In this document: in pieces, positions 11,581 to 24,207 of the stretch | How the letters are laid out: each line of letters begins with the position of its first letter | How positions within the stretch are numbered: the stretch's first letter is position 1 | DNA from: Camellia lanceoleosa | Taxonomy: Eukaryota > Streptophyta > Magnoliopsida > Ericales > Theaceae | Reading direction: 5' to 3' | Assembly (NCBI GenBank): GCA_025200525.1 | Contig: CM045758.1 | Coordinates: 63,548,598 to 63,612,597, forward strand | DNA length: 64,000 nt | Notes under the pieces: generated by a model | Told to the model about the DNA's origin: nothing | The model's database searches: none | The model's input: only the letters and a program-made list of their open reading frames with translations | Made by a program: the position numbers and the translations under genes

Positions 11581-11679
11581 CCTCCAGCTGGCACAGCTGG
11601 AGGACATTAGGGCCGTCCTTCATATACGTGTATGGAGGGATAGCTTATCCTAGAAGCTTTGCCTTTCTTCTTCTATAAG
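11581..11679 (+). promoter_or_regulatory. Core promoter of solo LTR D: two palindromes and TATA box
   Basis: CCTCCAGCTG-GCA-CAGCTGGAGG (11581-11603) is a perfect 10-bp-arm inverted repeat. A slightly decayed copy of the family CACGTG-type palindrome follows (ATACGTGTATGGAGGG, about 11617-11639). TCTATAAGAGG (11673-11682) is the TATA box. The palindrome-to-TATA spacing equals that in C and E. Confidence 0.6.
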
Positions 11680-14600
11680 AGGGAAGCTCCCCCTCCCTCC
11701 TCTAGGTTCAGAAAAAATCACCTTTGAGTGATACATATCATCTTGTATCTATCTTGCCTTGTTTCTTCATTTTTGTGCTTCAAGTGTAGATTTGTCTTAG
11801 TTTAACACACAAACACACAATCAAACACCTTCCTTTGGTTGCTGAGGTGCTAAGGGGTTGTTTTTGGTGTTCTTGGACTGGTTTAAGCTCAAAGAGGTGG
11901 TTGGAGTTACAAAAGTGAAGAAGGTCTTCAAGGGTGAGACTTTGACCTTTAAATACCCCTTTCTTGCTTAAGCTTTTAGCCCTTCTTGCATATGTTTTTA
12001 AGCTTAACTCTTAAATAGAAAAAGTTCTATATTTAAGTGCTTAAAATAGTTATTTAAGGTCACTTTTTCGTTTGGGGTGATTTACCCCCTCTTAGGCCTT
12101 GTTAGGCCTTGTTTTGAGCCATCCCTTTAGGCTCTTGTTGAACCCTTTGCATGACCTTTCTACCACTAAAATCTAAAGGATTTTTAGTGGTGGAAAGGTG
12201 GGTTTGGTGTCCTAAATAGGATAGGGTCATCCTCTCTCCTTGTTATGTGTTTACTAGCTTCATATGTCTCATGTTTGAGCACCTTTGTTAAGCTTGTGTT
12301 AGCTTGTTCTCAGCTAGTATTTGTGGTTATTTTGCTGAGGCATGTCACTATTTTTACTTGCTTTGGTCACTCCATGCATGCATAATACACTTGAAGTGTA
12401 AACCTTGCAAACTAGCTTTGTATGCCTCATGTGTGAGCTTGCCTTTTTAGCTGGTTTTGGGACCATATTAGTGGGTTTTTGGTGTTATTTTAACATGCCT
12501 TAAATCTTTTTTTGGTTGGTTTCATTGGCTCTTGCATGGTTAATACACTTGTAGTGTAAATCACACAAACTAACTTTGTATGCTTCATGAAGTAGCATAT
12601 CATTCTAGGTTGTTTTCTTTCCATTTCAGCATGTTTTTGGTGTTGTTTTGCCATGTCAAGGCTCTGTTTTGGTTTGGTTTGGTTGGCCCTTGCATGCCTG
12701 ATGCACTTGTAGTGCAACCCCTTGAAATAGCCTAACATGCATCATGCTTTGACATGTCATTCTAGCATGCTTTTGGCTTAATTTCATGAAGATTTTGTTC
12801 ATTTTTTACAATGTTTAAGGTCTGATTTTGGTTATTTTGGTCATGCATGACTTGCTTTGTATAGCCATGGTTCAATCTAGCTTGTTAGCTTTGTGTATTG
12901 AATCCTCTAGCATGCATTACTTGGACTATTTCAGGGATTTGGCATCACTTGTTATGTGATTTCAGTCCATGTTTCATGGCCATACATTCACATTTGTCAC
13001 TCTTTCAATGTGAGGGTTTCCCCCTTTATGTCTTAACATGAGTCATTGCGTATGTCTTCATGCCTTAGCTTGTGAGCCATCATTTCAGTATTTATTTGGG
13101 GTTATTATGCCATGATATAACTCTGATTTTTATTGATTAAGTCATCCCATGCTTGGTCTTAATAGGTGTAGTGTAATCCACCTTATTGCCTTGTATGCAT
13201 CATGCCTTATGCCCTTCATGCTAGCTTATTTTGGCTTCCTTCCATGCATGTTTTAGACTTATTTTAATATGTTCTAGGACTGTTTTGGGTTGCCTTGATC
13301 ACATGCTTCATGTTTTGCATACTTGTGGTACAAGTGCTCTTACTTGCTTCAAGCTTTGAGCACCATTGCATGCTTCATTTGTGTTGTGTACATGATTTGG
13401 CATCATCTAACATGACATTTTAGAGCTTTTAGCATTACCATGTTCCCACTTCATTCACTCTTTAAGTGTCTTTGAGTGTTGTGCATTGTTGCCTAGTTTA
13501 CGGTTTAGCTTGTATGCTTGCATGCCTAGGTATTCAAGCCCTCATCTCAGCAGGTTTAGGTCCTCACCTTGACCTACTTAAGCTCTATCCATGCTTAGTT
13601 CATGCATTTGTGCCATGTATTGCATGCCTTATGTGTAGTCCTCTTTGCTTGTCTTAAGCTTTAAGGACCATTGCATGCCATGCTTGTGTTGATTAAGTGG
13701 TTTGGTATCATTTCTTGTCTAATTTTAGTGCCCTTAGTGTTGCTACACTTCCATGCTTTTCACTCTTTAAGTGTTCTTGAGAGTTGTAACTTAGTGCCTT
13801 AATTGGTGAGCCAATTGGCATGCATGCTTGTATGTGTTTTCGGTGCCTTCATTTCATCATTATAGCCACTGATTTGGGCATGACTGAGGTCTACCCCTTT
13901 TGGTTTAAGTCCATTTAGCATGTTTACTTGCATGTTGTTTGCATGCTTATCTTACCTTGCATTGTGCATGCCATGTAGCCTTTTGCATTGTGCATGCCAA
14001 ATTGCCCATTTGCATTGAGTATGGATTTTCCTAACATTGCTAAGTTGCCCTTGTAGCATTGCATTGTGCATGCATGCATTAGCATTGTTCACATATAATT
14101 GGCTTTGTTAAGTTAATCATATCACATTGCATTGAGTATGCCATGTAGTTGCATGTTTGCATGCTTAAGTTGCATTACATGTTTGCCATGCTAGTTGCTT
14201 GCATTGTGTTTGGAATAGATGTTAGTCCAAACACGGGAAACGAGGGACGTTTCATACTTGAAGTGATGAAACGTGCCTTAATTCCCGATCACCGAAGCTC
14301 TTGATCATACATGATAGAGTTCTAGGCCTTATGTGTTTACTTGTGCATTCATTTTACATTGAATTGTGAAACTTCGCCTCTCGGCCATCATGCATTGAAA
14401 TGCGCGATTGGTGGCTCGAGGGTCGAGAACCACACCCCCTTGAGTTCATCACATGATAGGGAGGGTGGTCGTGCACACATATCTTGCAAATACATTGCCG
14501 TGCCCTTTCTTGCTCTCTGTTGCAGCAAATTGCAATTCAGAAGCAACAACTGGCCGGCCAGCCAGAAATACTAGCTGGCTGACCACTTTTCTGGTTTTTC

Positions 14601-16051
14601 AACAACCAAAAGTGGTTGGCAGGTGTCTGGAGGGACCAAAAGTGGTCAGCCACCCTCCCACAGGACTCCCAAGGTGAAGTTTCAGCTTTTCTGGAACTTG
14701 GTGCAAGTTTCTGAGAACAAATGAAAACAGAGGCAAATCGGGGCATCGCATTGGATTTCCGAACGAGGCGACCGGGCTTGCATGCATTCCTCTCCCTCTG
14801 AGAACCTCCTGCTTTTACTTCTTTCCTTAGCTGCCATGCTTAGATAGCTTGCTTTTGCTTTGGTTTGTGCTCTAATTAGTTAATGCGTTAGCTATTTAAA
14901 TTTGTTCTGTAATAATTAGTTAACTAAGATTAGTTAATTAATTTGTTGTGTAATAATTAGTTTAATTAGCTTAGATTAGTTAGTCAGCTTCTTATTCGGA
15001 CTCTCCCTTGAGAGGGCCAATTGTTGTAATAAGTGTGCGTGTGTGTGATGCATGTCTTCCAATCCCCATTTCTTTCTCCTTTTTACTTAACCGCTTATGA
15101 CGGTTAGTCTTAGGGCATATTTCATTTAGCATACCTTACGCTTGCATGCGTGCATCTATTCATCTGTCTTGCATGCACCGGGCTCGACGCATCATACTAA
15201 CTGCATTGTATTTCAATACCTATTTGAATAAATGTATGAAGTTGCATTTCATATGCCATTCTAGAATAGCCGAGCCTATTTTAGTTCCATTTTCGCATGT
15301 GTTGCATTAGCCATCTTAACATGAACTAGGATCATGCATGATTTCTAACTAGTTCCTTGTTTTGGCTCGGAGTACACTGTGAGTGTTTACGCTTTAGCAT
15401 ACTGCATGTGTGTTAATGTTGCCATGAAAGCATGCTTGCCATGAGGCTAATTGTTTACTTGATATAACTGCCTGAATGCTTGTGCGTGATGGTTGGATTA
15501 CTTGAATTAGAACAATTCATCAAAATCTGTATTTTAGCCTACTTGCGAGTAGCAAACTTCAAACCATTTTCAAACAAACAGATATGTAATGCTTTGTTCC
15601 AACTTAGGCGATCTAGTCTATACTTGTATGCTGTGCGCATAACATAGTAATTCTAGGTTAATTAAGCGGAATAAGAACACATGTGTTTTCAAAAACAAAA
15701 TATCATGTTTAGTACAGGCCGATCTTTGATCGGGCGAGCGGAGGTGCTTATTAAATGACCTTCCCCTCTTGTACGCAAGTTCCCAAGCCGAGGCAACTTT
15801 GGTGATGACGGACACGTGGCCTTAGGCACGAGTCAGGGTTTCCTAAATTCCCCCAAAATAAAATATTTAGGTGGCGACTCTGTATCTGGCAAAGCAGTCC
15901 ATGTTTGGCACTTCTTTATAAAAATCAGTTTTTCAAAACGAGTTGCCGAATTTGGACTCTTTGGTGATTTATCGGTCTTACATCGCACATTATAAGATTA
16001 GATTTAGAACCGCGACATTTGAGTCCGAACTGTAGTAGCACAGCGTCTACA

Positions 16052-16790
16052 ATAGCAAACTTTGAATTGTGAGCTTCAGTCATAACATGTTTCCTCAAGT
16101 CCAGACAATCCAGCACACAAAGTCTATTCTGAAACTTCAACACATTGTTCTCAAACACAAATCTTGGCCTTGGTTTTGAGTCAATCTCATTAACAATTTT
16201 CTTCAAGGACTCATCTTCAAGTTGTTTCTCTCTAATTTCTTCAATGATTGCAGGTTGAGCAGAAATGACGGCTAAGATCCCGCCTTGTTCACGCAACACA
16301 ATTTCGATTTCATTCCTTTCCAAGTCACATAACAGTTCTTTCTGATCGGTGAGCAAACATGACAAATTTTCCATGGATTTTCTACTCAAAGCGTCTGCAA
16401 TGGTATTTGCCTTTCCCGAATGGTACAAAATCTGTAGATCATAATATTTTATCAATTCTAACTATCTCCTCTGTATCATATTCACTTCTTTTTAGGTGAA
16501 GAAATATTTGAGGCTTTTATAGTTAGTGTACACCTCACAAATCACATAGTACAAATAGTGTCGCCAAATTTTTAATGCGACAACCACAGCTGCTAGTTCA
16601 AGGTTATGTGTTGGATATTTCTTTTCATGAGGTCGGAGTTGCCGAGAAGCATACGCAATTACCTTCCTATTTTGCATTAACACACACCCCAAGCCTTTAT
16701 AAGAATCACTGTAAATCTGAAACCCATCGGTTCCGTTGGGCAATGTCAGGATAGGTGCAGTTACCAATCTCGTCTTCAATTCTTGGAAGG
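16052..16790 (-). pseudogene. RNase H and start of integrase zinc domain of element B
   Basis: RNase H runs 16790-16380 with [12 protein letters not shown] and [20 protein letters not shown]. The third catalytic acid is changed: [10 protein letters not shown] where relatives have TDHKSLKY, an Asp-to-Asn consistent with G-to-A. The last Asp is in TIADALSRK (about 16385). A stop and frame change lie near 16456-16491. The frame then runs through a linker to VMTEAHNSKFAI, the first His of the integrase zinc domain, and is cut by the target duplication of D. Confidence 0.9.
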
Positions 16791-17590
16791 CTAATTCCTA
16801 CTACTCAGTCCAATCAAATGGTACATTTTTCTGTGTCAACTGTGTTAATGGCATAGAAAGTTTTGAAAAATCTTTCATAAATTTGCGGTAGTAACCTGCA
16901 ACCCCAGAAAGCTTCTGACTTCTGACACATTGGTCGGTCTTGGCCATTCTACAATGGTTTCAATTTTCTGTGGGTCCACTGATATACCATCCTTGTTGAT
17001 CACATGTCCCAGAAACGCTGCATTGTCAAGCCAAAATTCACATTTGGAAAGTTTTGCATACAACTTCTTCTCTCTTAAGGTTTGTAGGGCAGTTCTTAAT
17101 GGTTCTCATGTTCTTTCCTACTTTTAGAGTAAATCAGTATATCATCAATAAATACCACTATGAACTCATCAAGGAATTGTTTAAAAACCCTATTCATTAG
17201 GTTCATAAACGCTGTAGGTGCATTAGTTACCCTAAATGGCATTAGCAAAAACTCGTAGTGCCTATATTTAGTTCTGAATACAGTTTTCTCTATGTCCTCT
17301 GCTTTAACTTTTAGCTGGTGATACTCGGATCTAAGGTCTATCTTGGAGAACACTTATGCTCCCTGGAGTTGATCAAATAGGTCATCTATTCGGGGTAATG
17401 TGTATTTGTTCTTAATAGTCACTTTGTTCAATTCTTGATAGTCTATACATAGCTTTAAAGATCCATCTTTCTTCTTGACAAACAAAACTGGAGCACCCCA
17501 AGGTGATGTTCTCGGACGAATAAACTTCTTGTCTAATAATACCTGAAGTTGAGTTTTCAATTCTTTCAATTTAGAAGTTGACATTCGGTG
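16791..17590 (-). pseudogene. Reverse transcriptase of element B
   Basis: Fingers and palm motifs are clear: [20 protein letters not shown] and [20 protein letters not shown] (17520-17380), [15 protein letters not shown] (first catalytic Asp), then [10 protein letters not shown] (about 17145-17120), the intact catalytic pair. The thumb/connection has [19 protein letters not shown] (about 17010). It shares the protease frame down to about 17096, with a stop at about 17354, and shifts twice afterwards. Confidence 0.92.
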
Positions 17591-17608
17591 TGGGGTTTAA
17601 GAAATCAA

Positions 17609-18169
17609 TTATGTTCTGGGTATTACATTAATGGTGAATTCAATTTCTCTATCCCCATGCAATTCATTTGAAAACACATCGGGAAATTCACAAGCAACAG
17701 GAATAGTTTCCACATTAGGACCAGCAGAAGTCTCAGTCAATACACAACACATATAACCCCTATATCCTTTCCTAAGCAGTTTAACTACTTTCATGGCAGA
17801 AATCAAATATGGGGGAGGGACTACTCCATTCCCAGCAAGCACAAACTCAGGTAAACCGGGTGGACGAAACATAACAGTTTTATTCACATAATCAATAGTT
17901 GTACAGTACTTCCTTAACCAATCCATGCCCAATATGCAGTCAAAATGATCAATTCCCAGCGGTAATAAATCAATATACAATGTCACATCACCAATCACAA
18001 TATCACATGCTGGATAAACATAAGCACATACTATAGAACCCCCAGATGGCTTAGATATAAACAACAAATAATTCAAGAATTCTAAGGGTCTAGTTAATTT
18101 CCGAGAAAAGACATGTGACACAAATGAGTGTGTAGAACCAGAATCTATCAAGACATGCATTTTGGGCAC
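17609..18169 (-). pseudogene. Retropepsin-like protease of element B
   Basis: The aspartic protease signature LIDSGSTHSFVS is near the start (about 18150), followed by ILGMDWLRKY (about 17940), the usual second landmark in plant gypsy proteases. It is in the same frame as RT, separated by a stop at 17609-17611. The gag frame differs from it by one. Confidence 0.9.
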
Positions 18170-19287
18170 AGATGAAAATTATACCTGACACCACCGACTT
18201 GGTATTCTGTACATTCCCAGGTACCAGCGTGAATACTCTCCCTTGCCTTAATGTTTCATTTCCAATATTACCTCTGGCATTAGTTCTTGCATTTGACCTT
18301 GTTACGGAAGCAGATCCGGCTGAACTCGCTATGGGGTGATTGGCATTTTCGGACCCAAGTGGACAATCCTTCTTCACGTGGCCAACTTTGCCGCACCGGT
18401 AATAGGCTCCAGATGCACGATAACACACTCCTCCGTGTTTCCTTCCATAATTAGGGCTGTTTGGAATAGATCCGCTACTCTGACTAGAGCTACTAGAGGA
18501 TCCCGTGTTTTGCTTCTTGTTTCCAAAGGAGTTGCCCTTCCTAAACTTGTTTCCCGTCCTCTTACCTCTCCATTGTGTTGTTGCTAGGGCCTTGCTTTGT
18601 TTCATAGCCGCTAAGGTAGCTTTTGCCATCAATGCTCTGTCTAGTACTTCCACATATATAGGCAACTTCAAGACGCCAACCTGGTCAAACACTTCCAATG
18701 TCAAACCTCTTTCAAATTTCTGTGCCTTTTTGTAATCAATGTCCACCATGTATGGAGCAAACCAAGCCAATTTAGTGAACTTAGCTTTATATTCAACGAT
18801 TGACATATTGCCCTGCTTGAGTTCCTGAAATTCTGAAACTTTTCGGTCACGAAAACACTAAGGGAAATATTTTTCATAGAAGATTTCCTTGAATTAAGCT
18901 GATGTCATGTTCCCATTATCATTTTGGATTAGCAACCACCACCTTCGAGCTTCATCCTTTAAAGTGTAGGTGACCAAAAGCACCTTCTGAGTCTCAAAGC
19001 AGGGAAATACTTCATATAGTTTTTTCATTTCAAGTAACCACGTCTCCACCTTTAGTGGTTCAATACCACACAAGAAAGTTGGTGGTTTCATCCTCATAAA
19101 CTTCTGAGTCAGGTTGATTATATCATTGTTATCCGGCTCATTTTTGTACTGGCGAAGGCGAAGGGGGCAAGGGTTGTCGTGTGTGCTGCTGTATCATTTC
19201 TTCCGTTAGGGCTGCGCGCATTTGTTCCATTCGGCTCATTTGAGCCTCAGAAGATTCAGTTGTTCTGTCATTTCTTGTATTTTCCAT
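18170..19287 (-). pseudogene. Gag of element B with damaged zinc knuckle
   Basis: ATG at 19287 opens a short N-terminus (MENTRNDRTTESSEAQMSRM) ending in stops near 19135. The capsid-like part follows with MKPPTFLCGIEPLKVETWL and DEARRWWLL (19097-18900), then YKAKFTKLAWFAPYMV (about 18780). The CCHC knuckle reads YYRCGKVGHVKKDC (about 18400-18360): the first Cys is Tyr, as from TGT to TAT. The frame shifts into protease near 18160. At least two stops or shifts make it non-functional. Confidence 0.9.
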
Positions 19288-19512
19288 TTTCTATAAGTAA
19301 ACAGAACACTTATAAACATAGGCAAATAATTCTTTTCGCAATGTTCGGGGTATTCAGATCCAAATCATTCTTGTCAAGTTCGTATGTTCATGCTCAGATT
19401 CAGCTTTTCACATTTATAGAGATTAACACACACACACCCATGCAAATGAAATGTCCCTAATTCTTTTCTAGGACATCCTATAGTTCATATGGACTTGTGT
19501 GTGCGGTATAAC

Positions 19513-19529
19513 TCGTGCTCTAATACTAG
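19513..19529 (-). other. Primer binding site of element B
   Basis: On -, directly after the 5' LTR, TAGTATTAGAGC differs at two bases from TGGTATCAGAGC, the common site for initiator tRNA-Met in plant gypsy elements. Confidence 0.75.
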
Positions 19530-19531
19530 TC

Positions 19532-21985
19532 TGTCACGACCCAAACCCGCCCCTACAGATTTAGCATCGTAACCGGCCAATAATCCTTGGATTACTGAAG
19601 GCCTCTGACCTAAATAACAAAATATAAGGGGCTAGCGGAAGGAAATATAGAAACATACATAGTCTATTGAGCTATGTAGACATATATGGGATAGAAATTC
19701 AAAAATTTATATACATACACGTGACGTCATAAATACAATAGTCTTACGTCACATTTATTACAATATAACAAAAGGGAGCTTAGCCTAGTGTACACGTAAA
19801 TAGAAAACTTGTTCATAACTCAAAAGAAAACAAAGTCTCAAACACCTGCAACTAGATCAGGTCTCAAAAGGGAACCTCCTCAGGAAGCACAATGGCTGGC
19901 TGACAAAACTGAGACTCCAAGCCATCAACTCTGTGCCTACTCACGTCCCTGGTCACCTACATACATATATAATACAGTGAACTGGAGCTTAGTGAATAAT
20001 AACAAAGTAAAGATGTTAATGAATGATGTCCATATTAGATATAGATTTCCATTCTCCTATTGAACAGAAACATAAGCATATCTGTATCAGAAACAGAGTC
20101 ATAATCATATTCATATCATGTGTGGTACATCTATTAGTATTAACATATCTTTTTGGTCATGCATATCAAGTTCCACATTGGAACTTTCGATACTATGTAA
20201 CATATCTCATACATGGGTCATGGTATTGTTTCCCCAGGGCGAGGGCCACATGACCATAAGTCATAGTATTATGTCCCCTGGACAAGGGCCTCTGCTAAGG
20301 ATACCATAATTACATTTCAAAAACAATTGGACAATCATTCATTCATACAAAACATAGCATTTCTGAAAACTGTTCATTTCATATCATCATAAAATAATTA
20401 AAGTCAAACATAACTTTACAGAGTTATTACTCACTGATAATTGCACAGATAACTTGGCTAGAAACCAATGGATCAACAGCTCACGACGCGTGAGTTACAC
20501 CACCATAACATATACACGTATTGAAACACACGCTTGGATCATACTTAGCTTATTTTATTTCGTTCTTAGTGTGTTTCTAAGTCTATCTTCATTATTATGT
20601 CTTAATTATGGCTTAGGAATGCCTAGAATGCAATGAGGATGCCGAAATGCCCTTGAAAATACTTAGTTAAATTTGCTGAAAACAGAGGCTTCGCTCGAGC
20701 GCAACTTCCTTCGCTCGAGCGAAGGTTAAAAAATGTGAGTGGTCGCTCGAGCACAATTTTCTTTGCTTGAGCAGTCTGTAAACTCTGCAAAAGTACTGTT
20801 TATGTGATTTTTTCGGTTGACAATCGCTCGAGTGTGAGACTGAGGTCTTCACTCGAGTGCAACTCTTGTTGCTCGAGCGGTCTGCAAAAATGGTAAACTT
20901 CTAGGAGCATCCATTTTACGTTGAAGCCAACTTTTGGTTGCTCGAACGAGAGTACAGAACAAAGAATGGTTGCTCGAGCGTAGGTTCTGTCGCTCGAGTG
21001 GAGAGGCAGAATTCTGGAATTTCCATATTTGCTTCCAAGCTTCAAAACTCAAATTCAACACATCAAAACTCATCATTTTCGGCCAAAAACTTAAGGAAAC
21101 ATGTATGAACTTGGAAAACATTGGGAATTCAAAATCATTTTACAAAATCAAAGCCCAAAAGCATGCTAATTATGCAAACTCAAGCTTAAAATGTTGAACA
21201 CATGCCATTCATGTAATTTCCTGACTTCAAAACCTTCCAAACATGATCAAATGATATAAAATAGCATGAAGCTTGATGAATTTCCAAAACTAAGTCAAAA
21301 CAACGAAATACATGAGGGAATGCTTAGCAAGTAAACCCAAAATGTAAGAAAATATGCATGCATGCATGATTTAATGTAGATTCCTTCATTTCTAACTCAC
21401 TCTTTGCATCACTCAACTCAATTATCTAGAATTCATGTCTTAGATATTATAATTACATAGTCTGAGGGTTGAATTCTTACCTTAAGGGTTCAAGTCCTTG
21501 AGCTAGAAAGTCAATTCCTAATTCTTCTTCTAATTTCTCCCTTTTCTCACTTGTTGTTGAGTTCACACCTCAAGTTCTTTCTTTCCCTTTCCTCTCATGT
21601 TTTTTTTCATCCAAAATGATGAGATGTGCATATATGTGTGTATTCTAGAATCATATGGGCCTTATATAGGCTTGATTAGTGGTACTTCATTAGTGACTAA
21701 TTAATTAACATTATTTATTCTAATTAATTGATTTCGAATTGAATTTAAATTGAACCTGCCATAAAATTCTAAAAATTTCAACTAATACATAATCTCAGTC
21801 AATTTCATGATCGGATGCTGATAAGGCCTTCAATTCGCATAACCGAACAAAATTGTAGACAGATATTCCTACACAAAACAGATAGAAACGCATATAGCAT
21901 ATAACACATGCAATTAATGCAACATTTCATCTTAATTACTTATTAATCATGGTTTTACAGTTAATCACAGGTCGGGGTTGTTACA
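19532..21985 (-). repeat. 5' LTR of element B (right copy, 2,454 bp)
   Basis: In + view TGTCACGACCCAAACCC to GGGGTTGTTACA, followed by AAATT. It is collinear with the left LTR. It carries the TATA box, the CTTAAGGTAAGAAT motif (21471-21490 on -) and CGCTCGAGCG words at 20690-21010. Confidence 0.95.
21659..21670 (-). promoter_or_regulatory. TATA box of the element B 5' LTR
   Basis: CCTATATAAGG on -, preserved in both LTRs (left copy about 8908-8918), roughly 320 bp from the LTR start. Confidence 0.55.
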
Positions 21986-22668
21986 AAATTTTAAGTTAAC
22001 ACAATACCTGAGGGGGGAAAAAAAAAACTATTTTCCTATGCAATAATAAATTTACAAAATTTTTTATTAAAAAATATTTCTCATATCATGAGAAATTGTT
22101 AATTAACTTAATAATTTATTTATTAACAAAATGATTAATTGAAAAATATCATTAAAAATTGTTAATTAACGTAATGATTTACTTATGAATAAAATTGATC
22201 ATGTGTTATGCGAGTATGATTTATGTATTAATAAAATTAGTCATTTGTATATGTATGTATTTTTTTATGCTTCTTTATTGGTTTAGTGATATATCTTAGT
22301 AGTTTTTTTTAGATGAAAGAATTATCTTAATATTTGTTTTATATTTATCTGTTGAGAAAATCTACATATCATAATTTTGTTTTTTTATAAATTCGAAAGA
22401 ACTGTTAAAGACTCATAAATTCACCTAAAATAATATACTAATAAAATTAGAGTCAACATCATTGGGCATATAACAAATCAAAAAATGATACATATTATAC
22501 CACATAATTCTATCATATATCTAATGATTTATTCTATTCAATTTTATAGAACAATAGTTGAAATTTAAAAAAAAAAAATGAACTAAATACAAAACTTAAA
22601 CATATTGTAATAATAATCCGTGCCATACACATGCCTGTGTAAACTAGTATATATATATATATATAAGA

Positions 22669-23220
22669 ATAGCTTTAGTCAAATAGGCTTGTACCTCTTT
22701 TCCCAATTTTGCCCTATTGTTTTTGTAATATTTATCAATATTGCTGGTATTAATTTAAATGATGGTTTTTCATAATTATACAGAAAATTTTGGTCAATTA
22801 TGAAACATGAATATTTTATTTTTGAAAATAACTTTGGTCAAAAAGGCTTGTATTTTTTCCCCCTATTTTGCCTTCTTTTTTTGGTAATATTTATCAATAT
22901 TGCTGGTACTAATTTAGATGATGATTTTTTGATAATTATGCAGAAAAACTTGGTTAGTAATAAAATATGAATATTTTGTTTTTAAATAAATGAAAAATAC
23001 ACACTTGAGATTTGTTTAAAATATGAATTGCCTTTATAATACTTGAAATTACAACTACAAAATAAATAAATAAATAAATAATTTTTCCCCTCTTGTTTTG
23101 GTAATATTTACCAATATTATTAGTATTAATTTAGAGGATGGTTTTTTCATAATTATGCAGAGAAACTGGATCAGTTATAAAACATGAATATTTTATTTTT
23201 GGAAATAGCTTTGGTCAAAG
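22669..23220. repeat. Diverged tandem triplication in AT-rich DNA
   Basis: The landmark GTAATATTTATCAATATTG recurs at 22725, 22884 and 23101 (spacing 159 and 217). Each is followed by AATTATGCAG...TTGGTCA words. The same family occurs at 6540-6780. Confidence 0.65.
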
Positions 23221-24010
23221 AGAGAAAATTCTATTTTCACACACCTACTTACATTAGTGCACATCATTTCTCAGTGTACATACTTATTAATTTGATTATT
23301 AATTATTCTTCTCAATTCACACACTAAATATTGAAATTATACCCTAGTATTTCTCCATTTTATTTCAAAGTGATTTTACAGTGATTTTTTGTATGATGTT
23401 ATATTCTTAACTTTTGACTATTGAACCTTGAACTTTTATAAAATTAAATATTAGTCATCTGGAAAAAAAAAAAGAAAAAACAACAACAACAACTCATGGC
23501 ACATAGTTATTACCCCTAAAAGGAAAAAAGAAAAAAACAGAATTTCACGTTTATAACAAAATAAATTCATAGATTTAGATTTTGTCAATTTAAATTTTAT
23601 GTTCAGTTGACTAAAAAGATGAACGCTTAAAAAGTTTATATTATTATAGTTGCATCACAAATCTTAAAAAAATGTATTTATAATTTATTCAAATTAAAAA
23701 TATCTTGTGCAACCGGGTCGTGCCTTGCACGGGCATGCTTTACTATATATATATATATATTTTTTTTGCAACTAAAGAGTTTGCCCCCTATTGATATATA
23801 CCACGTCACCAATTAAATAAATAAAAAATACACTAATATGACGTTCATATCACCACCATTTTTAAATTGAAACTCTCAAGTTTGATGTGAGAATTGACCT
23901 TTTTTAGCATCTTGACTTTTTAATTTTTTTATGACGTAAAAAAATTAATATGTTTAAGAATAATTTTTTTAATTGTATCAAATGTTGTGAATTATTAAGA
24001 TGTTTTTTTT

Positions 24011-24207
24011 ATAGTAATTTTTTGATTTCTTTTTTTTTTAATTTTATTTTTAACCTTTTAACTATTCTAACAAAAATAAATAAATAAATAAATAAAGTCA
24101 CCAAAATATAGTAATTTTTTTACTTCTTTTTATTTTATTTTATTTTATTTTTTTATTTTTAACCTTTTAACTATTCTAACAAAATAAATAAATAAATAAA
24201 GTCACCA
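24011..24207. repeat. Two-copy tandem duplication of about 97-100 bp
   Basis: Both copies begin ATAGTAATTTTTT and end in TTTTAACTATTCTAAC, a (TAAA)n run and GTCACCA (24011-24107 and 24108-24207). The copies differ mainly in microsatellite length. Confidence 0.75.

Larger units (their letters stand above)
10766..16051 (+). mobile_element. Element D: solo LTR (5,286 bp) of the C/E family, inserted in the integrase of B
   Basis: It begins TATAGACACCCC (a G-to-A change from the family start TGTAGACACCCC) and ends GCGTCTACA. A perfect duplication ATAGC flanks it (10761-10765 and 16052-16056), and removing one copy restores the integrase frame of B. Interior blocks align in order with the LTRs of C and E: the start, the palindrome and TATA box, the CGCGATTGGTGGCTCGAG block, the GTCTTCCAATCCCCATTTCT block and the AGTCCGAACTGTAGTAG end. 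No second LTR, PBS or PPT is present, so I read it as a solo LTR left by recombination. It is longer than C's LTR, partly because of tandem modules at its start. Open frames in it are not genes. Confidence 0.88.
6784..21985 (-). mobile_element. Element B: full-length chromovirus (Ty3-gypsy, Tekay/Del-like), decayed
   Basis: Two LTRs (6784-9491 and 19532-21985) flank gag, protease, RT, RNase H, integrase and chromodomain on -. The 5-bp target duplication AAATT is perfect (6779-6783 and 21986-21990). The PBS resembles initiator tRNA-Met and a purine tract lies beside the left LTR. The chromodomain after integrase defines a chromovirus; long LTRs and RT motifs suggest Tekay/Del, which is inference. 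Its 15.2 kb includes the solo LTR D (10766-16051) and a MITE (9040-9296). All genes carry stops or shifts. Confidence 0.95.
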
